NCBI GenBank assembly: GCA_026182355.1
Contig: JAPFBL010000241.1
Location: forward strand, 183,501-247,500
Reading direction: 5' to 3'
Origin: Hermatobates lingyangjiaoensis
Lineage: Eukaryota; Arthropoda; Insecta; Hemiptera; Hermatobatidae
Length of the DNA stretch: 64,000 nucleotides
Each line of letters begins with the position of its first letter. The first letter of the stretch is position 1. The position numbers and the translations under genes are program-made. Below are positions 56,356 to 64,000 of this stretch, piece after piece. Below the pieces are notes generated by a model. The model worked only from the letters and a program-made list of their open reading frames with translations. It did not search any database and was not told where the DNA came from.

Positions 56356-57123
56356 ATACTCATGTTATACTCAGTTATACTCATGTATAACTGTATTAAT
56401 AAAGTATTAATACATACATTTAACATGTTAATACATATCAATGTACAACATGTTCATATAAAGTATTAATATGTTCAATACTTTGAACATATATACTTTT
56501 ATTAAATGGTATTTTTTGCTTAACACAAGTAAATTATTTCACAAAGTTCCCTCGAGCCAGTGGGATATTTCCACGGGGTTCCGCATCAGTAAAAAGGTTG
56601 AAAAGCATTGGTCCAATGTCCGTTATATTTAGAGGTATACTTTTAGTGCCTCTTATTGCTAATGCACCCACCGTCAAGAAATTCCACATACCCTTGCTCA
56701 AATATAGCTTCATTTTCTTCATCTCTTGTGCGATTAATTGACACGCTTAAGCTAATTAGTTACAAATTTCATTGGTTTCATACAAAAATCTGAGTTTGTA
56801 GAGATGTTTCTTGATGATACGTGTATTTTTAAGCAAAGTATTATTTGTATTATTATGAATTTCAAATTCAAGAAAATTATTTTATATTACCGCTCTATTC
56901 TAATTGTTTGAAGTTGAACATATTTTTACGGGTCAAATATACTAAAGTGAAGCTATTCCCGAGTATATCTTGACATGCTGTTGTTGTTTTTATACCGCCA
57001 AAGAATAAATGCATTTCTAATAAATACGTTCAATTAAAGTTCTATGAGTTGAATCGTGATTGATTATTAGTGATGTATGATATAATATCTAGATTAAGAA
57101 CCGGTGGTTTAAACTAAATTATA
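56356..57123. other. Intronic, no assignable feature
   Basis: Repeated atgttat/gttatac/tattaatac words at 56360-56500. Nothing else. Confidence 0.35.
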
Positions 57124-57377
57124 ATTCATTCTGAGGTAAAATGAATAAACCAACAAAAGTCTCCACACAAATGAAGTTTTATTAAACGCGATTCGAACAC
57201 TTTGTGTTCATCATCAGGAAGACACTATTAGTTACAAAAATTAGAGTGAAATAATAAAATTCAATTAAGAGAATTCAAGACATGCCCAAGGATGTGGTAC
57301 TGATCGAAACGCGTTGAATAAAACTTCATTTGTGTGGAGACTTTTGTTGGTTTATCCATTTTACCTCAAAATGAGTA
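57124..57377. repeat. Family J foldback
   Basis: Arms 57124-57190 and 57310-57377. The left antisense core reads, in sense, CTGATGA T GAACAC-aaa-GTGTTC GAAT CGCG. In the right arm hairpin II is deleted (CTGATCGAAACGCG). Confidence 0.8.
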
Positions 57378-58001
57378 AATACCACACAATTAAGGATTGC
57401 AGAACTAATGATTTAAATTATAATTGTTTTGGGAAAATCAAAGATTGACAAATATAAAAACGATAAACGATTAAAAAGTTTTGAAAACTATGTGTTTCAA
57501 ACTCCTATGGTTCTTGGTGAGGTTACATCTTCTCATGACAGCGTCTTTAGCTATCTCAAGATAGAATGGGACTTGAGGTATTAGTTGTTGAACGACAACT
57601 CGGAATAACGACAGGCCCAGTATTCGTTTATCGTAACTTTTTCATAGTTACGAAGACACGAGCAAGACGATATTCTTCGTCTATATAGAGTACGATAGGA
57701 TAAGCCTTTCAGACCCTAGTTTTACGCCTTGTTCCAGTATCCAGTTGTATATTGTTGAAGGGTAGCTATGAGTTACATACTTGTGCAATACTAAAGTAAC
57801 TGTTCAGTATGTTCAGTCCAGTACTACCTAATGTAGTATAGGTTTTTAAAATCTTGAAGTTAATAAGTAGAACAATAAACAAGACTGATATATACATTGA
57901 CTGATTGTTTGAAAAGAGACAAAAAAGAGTGTAGGGTATGCACATTCGTTTAAAGACGAATTACCGTCGTTAAACGATGAGTCCCCCCACTCTATTACAT
58001 G

Positions 58002-58192
58002 ATCAAACCACAATAAGAAATGGGAAAACAAGACTAAGATCTTTCAACCGTAACAAGCGGTCTTCGTCAGTTGGGTTTTTGACTCTGACGAAGACCGCTT
58101 GTTACGGTTGAAAGATCTTACTCTTGTTTTCCCATTTCTTATTGTGGTTTGATCATTGATTGTTATTTCACGTGTTTATGTGAAATCTTTTT
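58002..58192 (+). mobile_element. Family A foldback with 13-bp target duplication
   Basis: Flanked by actctattacatg at 57989-58001 and 58193-58205. 5' truncated at atcaaacc, 3' end intact with terminal hairpin and aaatcttttt. Core GACTCTGACGAAGACCGC, GGTTGAAAGATCTTACTC. Confidence 0.92.
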
Positions 58193-58205
58193 ACTCTATT
58201 ACATG

Positions 58206-59289
58206 TTTAAGAAGTTTTGATTTAAAAAAGAAATATACTTTTTGGTTGAGGGGGGGGGGGGGTATTATGAGAAAATCCATATAGCGACTAATTGCACCAC
58301 TGTAAAATCTCTCAAGGGATGAACATAAATGAAACTAAGAAGTATTCTTAGGTAATATTTCATGAACCTATAATTTAACACGGATTATACAGTCTTTATG
58401 TTTATGTTTAATTAATATTGATGTTTTATTTTTTATTACGCATCTATATAATTTAATTACGCTTAATTTGATAACTGATGTATGTATGTAAAATGAAGTG
58501 CAGACTTACATCAGTATGTTCTTTCAATCCATCCTGTCTGAAGGGAAAGCACTGTTGTTAATATAAACCCTTAACGGATGATGGTCTACTAAACCGCAAT
58601 ACACACCTTCGTTTCTGATTAGCCGTCTGCCATTAGACACTTAAATAGTTTATTATGAAATAGTGACGTGCAGTCAGGGTTGACCTCCCCAAGTCATCAT
58701 GACGGGAAAAAGAAACGAAATAATAAAATAAAACAAATATTGATATTTGTCCTTTGGACTATGATTTTAGTGTGGTTTTTTTAATAGGTTTTGAATATTT
58801 TTATAGTAAAAATTACAAAATATTCTGTATTTCCTATTTAAATAAAACTGAGTCTCCTTCGGAGACGTGAGGTGAGGCATGGACAACCTGAGCCTCCAGA
58901 TTACATAATCACTCACGAACTGTATTGTGCACGTGCAAATGTCGCATGCTATTGTATGTTCCCAATATGGTAGTTGAGGACACTTTCATATAATAAAAGT
59001 ATGTATACGTTTTCTTTTCCATGGTTTTCTGTAATATAGTATGCTAGTATAGTGTGTAATATTTAGATCTTATTGATGTGACATAAATACACAGGGGAAA
59101 TGCTTGGCTTGATGCAGGCAGTACCTCTGCCTCAAGAAAGCATGTTATTTGCTCCTATTCTCTCATCCTATTCTACTGTAGGTTTGTAAATCTGACTTGT
59201 GAGTCAGTGCCCCCACCCGCACCACAACCCTCACTGCATTTACTGCCATGAAGTACATATTTCAGAATTCATATAATATTATTTACGTT
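58206..59289. other. Intronic; complex block 58500-58980
   Basis: 58500-58980 is of higher complexity (ctccttcggagacgtgagg, tgtgcacgtgcaaatgtcgc). It could be an old DNA element or conserved non-coding sequence. Unassigned. Confidence 0.3.
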
Positions 59290-61751
59290 TAAATCACAAA
59301 AGACCTAAAAAAAAAACTTACTTTCAATTATTTCTTAACCGTATGGGGTTGAAATAGGGAAAAGGTCCCTTTTTTATGGAAGCTATTTCAATTTTATTAA
59401 GGGTGTTATTTTGGGCTTTTTTTTTCATATTTATTTTTTTTAAATATAATTGCCAAATTAAATATGAAAATTTTAAAAAAATAAGATTTTAAATAAAAAT
59501 TATAGTTCAAAAAACAAAGAAACTAGAGCAGAGAACACCTTAAGTTTAATTTTGGTTTAAGTTTCAGGAAGAAAGAGAGGGAAACCAAGCGCACTGGATC
59601 AAGCTTGGGCCAAAGTGTTGCGATGGCCCCGTTAAGAAAATAAAATTTTTATGTTTTCTTTGGGTTTATATTGAAATTTTGGTCCCTTTGGGATGTTTTC
59701 CAAGAAAAAAGGTTTAAATTTTAAATATATATATATTTAAAAGATTTTTTCCTTTTCCATTAGACCCGGGTGAAATAATTGAAATGTAATCTTTTTGGTT
59801 ATTGTTTTTCAAGGTCTATATTTGTGGTCACCAGGTTTTTTTAAATATATATATATTTAAAAACTTTTCCGGTTTCCATCTCCAATTTACTTTGGTAAGT
59901 TTAATAAAATTGCCTAAAACAAATCTTTATAAAAATGAAGTTATTAAAATGTAATAATTCTTTTCAGGAAAAAGAAAAACCAAAGGGAAAGAACCCGTGA
60001 AAGGGAACCAGGGAGTTTACTGAAATAACTTAATTTTTTATTTTAATATTTATATAAAGGGTTAACCTTAACCCTTAATAAATTCCCAAAGGAAAGTGCC
60101 CCACCATCCACAAACCATTTTAGGTAAATAAGTAAAATGTCAAAACCTTTTATTTATATTCCGGAAACAACTTGGCTGTAACGGGAAATGGGCCCAAAAA
60201 TTACCTTACAAAACTTATTTTCTTATTTGGTTAGATAATTTAATGAAATCTTAAATATTTAAAAGATTTTATTTTTTTAAAAATCCTTGGGGAATTTGGA
60301 TAGGAAATTTCCTTCCATAAAAATTTATTCCTTACTTTATTATAGTTTTTTCTCTTTAATGTACTAAATTAGAATTAACATCTTTTGACCATTAACTAAC
60401 ATCTTCAGGGTCTCGGGAAAAATGGCAACCTCTAATAATAGAATAAGGATTCTAATGCAACCACATTGTGGTTTATACCTTCATTTTGATTTGATTGCAT
60501 ACTTTAAGATGTTATATTGAAAGCGAGCTAAAGAATTAATTCATTTAAATAATAAAATGCTAGTATGAACGTTTTTGTTAACTGTCTCTTTCTTCAATTG
60601 TAATAATTGCTTAGATTTGGCTTTTATTTAAAAAAAAAAAAAATTATTTCTGTAATAAATTTCATCTTTTCCTATTGAATCAAAATATAGGATGCTATAA
60701 ATTAAGTTTGAACTAGAAAAGCTGATCAGTTTCCGATTTCCATTTAATCCAACTCTGTCAGATAGACCCCTTAATATTGTTACCATATAAATATTCGAAA
60801 ATATCTATAGTCGTATATTTGGGAAACAGTTCTTCATTTTAAGCGGAATTCGATAGTTAATTTACTGATTTTGCTTTTATGTTTCTCTGAGTCAACAAAA
60901 TAATATAACCTAAATTGGTAAATTTTTATATATATATATATATATAAATTTTAAATAAAAAGAAAACACGGAAAAAAATAAAAAAACCACTTAAGAATTA
61001 AAACAAACTGTTTTCCCGCAACAAGGGGTCTTGAAGAGAAAACCCAATGGGGGTTTTCCCCATTTCGAAGGGGGGCGTTTATATATATATATATATATAT
61101 ATATAAATTTATATATATATAAAGAATTTAAAAAAACGTGAAAAAAAATAATTAACCAAATTTGGAAATGGGAAAACAAGAAAGTCTTTCCCTAACTGGG
61201 CCTTCGTAAGGGTAAAAAAATTGGGCCGGTGACTGCTTTAAATGTTATAAAATTTAAATTTAAAAATTTAAAAAACAAAACCAAAAAAATTAAAAATATT
61301 ACAATCTCTAATTTTTGATTTGGAATTTCAAATTAGGAAGAAGAAAGAAGGGAAACCAAGGCCACTGGTTTCGGCGGTGACCCCAATTTAAATATTTTTT
61401 TTTTTATTTTATAAAACAAACCAAAAAAGACAATAGATTAAATTTAAAACAATTACTTTCAGCTTTTTTTCAATTTTGAAATATTCAAATAAATAATTAA
61501 AAGAAAGGAGGGAAAATAAAATTTCAAAGAAGGAAACCCGGAAAGACCCAAACCACTTCCGCAAAGGTCGTTTGGTTTCCTCCTTTTTTATTTTCTCCTT
61601 GTCCAACAAACCTTGAGACGAAGATGTTAAATTATTCATTTATTTTATGTCTTTGTTGGTTTCCTTGTTTTTTATTTTAATGAATTTATATTTATATATA
61701 ATATATATTAATATATTAGATGTCGTTTCTTTCTTTTTTTTGTTTAAAATT

Positions 61752-61790
<39 letters not shown>

Positions 61791-61800
61791 TGATTAAATG
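59290..61800. other. Degraded or low-accuracy repeat block
   Basis: Recognisable but corrupted pieces of families A and H appear with enlarged homopolymers: gaaatgggaaaacaagaaag, ctttccctaactgggccttc and ggaagaaagagagggaaacc. The block ends in a run of 40 A (61758-61797). Nothing coding. Confidence 0.5.
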
Positions 61801-62837
61801 TTGTGGGTGTTGGGTTCAGTGGCTATTGATTATGCAACTCCCAATAACGTAAGATCTAAATTTGTCGCATGACCTTTACGTAAGTTATCTCTTTGAAGTA
61901 AATTCAGTTTGTCCTTCTTACTGTTTTCTAGTAACAATAATAAATGTCATTACAGTCGAATTATTATTACTGGGTATCTTTTTATTTAAATACCACTGTT
62001 AGTAAATTAATTGTTTTAAAACTCATTATAATTAATATAAATTTTCTTGTTCAAAATAGGCGATACTAGTAATAAATAAAGTAAGGATATATGGGAAAAA
62101 TATTATTTTTCTATTTAGTTTAGTTCGAATTAAAAGATTTGAGCAAGTTGCTCAGTTACACAAGAAATCTTATATACAGCAGTGTATTGTTATACACAAT
62201 GAAGTTGAAAAGTTCTGAAAGTCGTTGTAATCTACTTTTTTTTTTTATTAGTTTCCCTTGACGTTTACTACCGGGGTCAGTCATCTAATTGTAATCATAA
62301 ACTTATTTTATATCTTGTTAGAGTAATTTGATTATGAAATCTTGATTTACTATTTAGATAAGTATTACTAAATATCCTCTTTGTTAAAAGATCCTTAAGG
62401 ATATCCTTGGATAGATAATCTAATCTATCCTTAAATGGGGGTCACTTGTAGTCGAATCGGCTTCCATGGATTTTATAACCAGATATTCTTTTGTATGAAT
62501 TTTGGTCATGATATTTTTTTTGTGGAAGTTGGCAAATGTTGTGTTCGCAGTCTGTAGTATTATGTTGTAAAAAGTTGTGGGTTTGGATCTGAGGTTCTCG
62601 TTATAGATCCATAGTCTAATCTATTTGAGTAAAGGAAGATATAGTTGCACTTATCTAGATTAAACTCACGTAATGTGGCTAGCTCATGACTGAATCAAGT
62701 GCAAATTAATAAAATAAGCCACGTTTAACACCCCTTTGACAGCAGTGCTTTTTTAGCCTTTACTCTCTTTTACCACATACCTCTTGAAAAGTGTATTATG
62801 CTCAACCTTAAATAAAACAATATATATGTATGTATAT
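61801..62837. other. Intronic, no assignable feature
   Basis: Ordinary AT-rich sequence with no sign of the corruption seen before the A run. Confidence 0.35.
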
Positions 62838-62996
62838 AAAAAGATTTTGCATAAACACGTGAAATAACAATCGATGATCAAACCACAATATGAAATGGGA
62901 AAACAAGACTAAGATCTTTCAACCATAACAAGTGGGTCTTCGTCAGAATCAAAAACCCAACATGGGTGTTTTGTTCGTCAGAGTCAAAAACCCAGT
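62838..62996 (-). repeat. Family A arm with duplicated inner end
   Basis: Terminal hairpin, body, antisense core with a 1-bp insertion (agtgggtcttcgtc), then a repeat of gtcagagtcaaaaaccca. Confidence 0.75.
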
Positions 62997-63399
62997 TGTG
63001 TTTCTATCATTCATTCATAAATACCACTCATTCATTCATTCATAAAGAAGAACTTTCTTCTAAGGTTTTTTTTTTAATCTTAAAATATTCCTGATACCTT
63101 GAAAATTTTCTTTAAATTGCAGATAAAATTTATTAGGGTTTGGCAAACATGTTTTCTTTGTTTTGTTTAAAAATAGAGATCCATTTAGCTTTAAAGAAAA
63201 TTGTTAAAACAGCTCCAAAAACATAGTAAGAACAATATTATTAACATCCGCAAATGATGTTTATTTAATGATGATCACTAATACTGTTGTTATTTGTGAC
63301 ACATCTTTGTTTACACTTTCTTTACAGTTCGTCCAGGTAATTTAAGGATACCTTAAATACACTTTATTTAAGGTCATGATATTAACCCAAAAATTTATA

Positions 63400-64000
63400 T
63401 AGACTTGTCTCCACGCAAAATGAGAACTTCTATGAAAAAAGGAATGACTTTTCTACCTTGTAGTGTCTTCTTGAGGCTTGTTCATCGGCTATTCGGAAAG
63501 TTCAAGAGACTGAGGAATGTGAACGGAGAGAGTTCAGACTTGGTATATTTCACAGTCCTCTATAAAAAGATGTTACATGATGAAGAACACTGAGTTTTCG
63601 AAACGCATTGTTTTTCAATAAAATAATTTCTTTTTTGTGAAGGTTATTTTATATAATTTTCCAGTTATATTTGCAATATTTTTTAACTGTTTGTTTCGAC
63701 TCTTAATTATTATTTATTAGTTTAAAAAGGAAGTAAATTCTTATATTTAATGAAACATTATTGTATAAATGTTATTTTATTAAAATGCTTCTATTTTTTA
63801 TTCTATAATTTATTGTTCTATTCTATTATTAATTCTATTTTCTATATTGTGATTCTATTTTCATTTTATTATTTTTCAGTTTTGTTGAAAACATTTGGAA
63901 ATATTTTTTTTAATACTACAAAACTCATTGTATGACAATATTATCTAGATCATTAGTTGTGCAATCCGTAATTGTGTGGTATTTACTCATTCTGAGATAA
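63400..64000. mobile_element. Family J element running off the window
   Basis: Core near 63568-63612: ATGATGA A GAACAC-tga-GTTTTC GAAA CGCATTG. The last 40 bp are the inverted outer end (ttgtgtggtatttactcatt) also seen at 57365-57390. An inner sequence of about 300 bp is unassigned. Confidence 0.65.

Overview
This window is nuclear DNA of an animal, most likely an invertebrate. It is very AT-rich and packed with (TA)n microsatellites, and its one clear gene is split by introns tens of kilobases long. The phylum cannot be fixed from the sequence. There is no bacterial gene organisation, and almost all short open reading frames are chance frames through AT-rich repeats.

Host gene. A GC-rich coding exon at 1173-2018 (+) ends at a clean splice donor in phase 0. 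A second exon at 32185-32325 (+) opens in phase 0 and ends at a strong AAG/gtgagc donor. The two reading frames join without a break, so the window probably shows the first two coding exons of one gene, with intron 1 of about 30 kb and intron 2 running off the right edge. I do not recognise the product: it is proline-rich, basic and probably cytosolic.

Repeats. The introns are a dense record of Penelope-like elements (PLEs) and derivatives. Two loci keep GIY-YIG endonuclease coding sequence (48464-49020 + and 27100-27827 -). Four loci keep the N-terminal part of a PLE reading frame (19552, 26635, 42389 and 53195). More than 60 short half-elements and foldbacks (about 100-240 bp) carry a hammerhead-ribozyme-like core: CUGANGA, a hairpin, GAAA, then a self-complementary tetramer. 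In the best copies stem I also pairs perfectly. A 139-bp unit with the same core forms a 12-copy tandem array at 6013-7649, the layout described for animal retrozymes. Most elements sit in (TA)n, but three lie in unique sequence and have target-site duplications of 16, 12 and 13 bp.

Other repeats. There are about nine copies of a tRNA-derived SINE, an element with a (TTGGTCG)n tail (three copies), small hAT-type DNA elements (one with a perfect 8-bp duplication), and minisatellites at 11045-11440 (41 bp), 38933-39092 (15/8 bp) and 47136-47978 (16 bp). The stretch at 59290-61800 looks sequence-degraded.

How the parts fit. The PLE proteins (reverse transcriptase plus GIY-YIG nuclease) are the likely machinery that moved the ribozyme-bearing foldbacks and the satellite into TA-rich targets. 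Two conserved terminal stem-loops mark the 3' ends of most families. Family letters A to N are working labels of mine, not database names. All ribozyme calls are pattern-based and untested.
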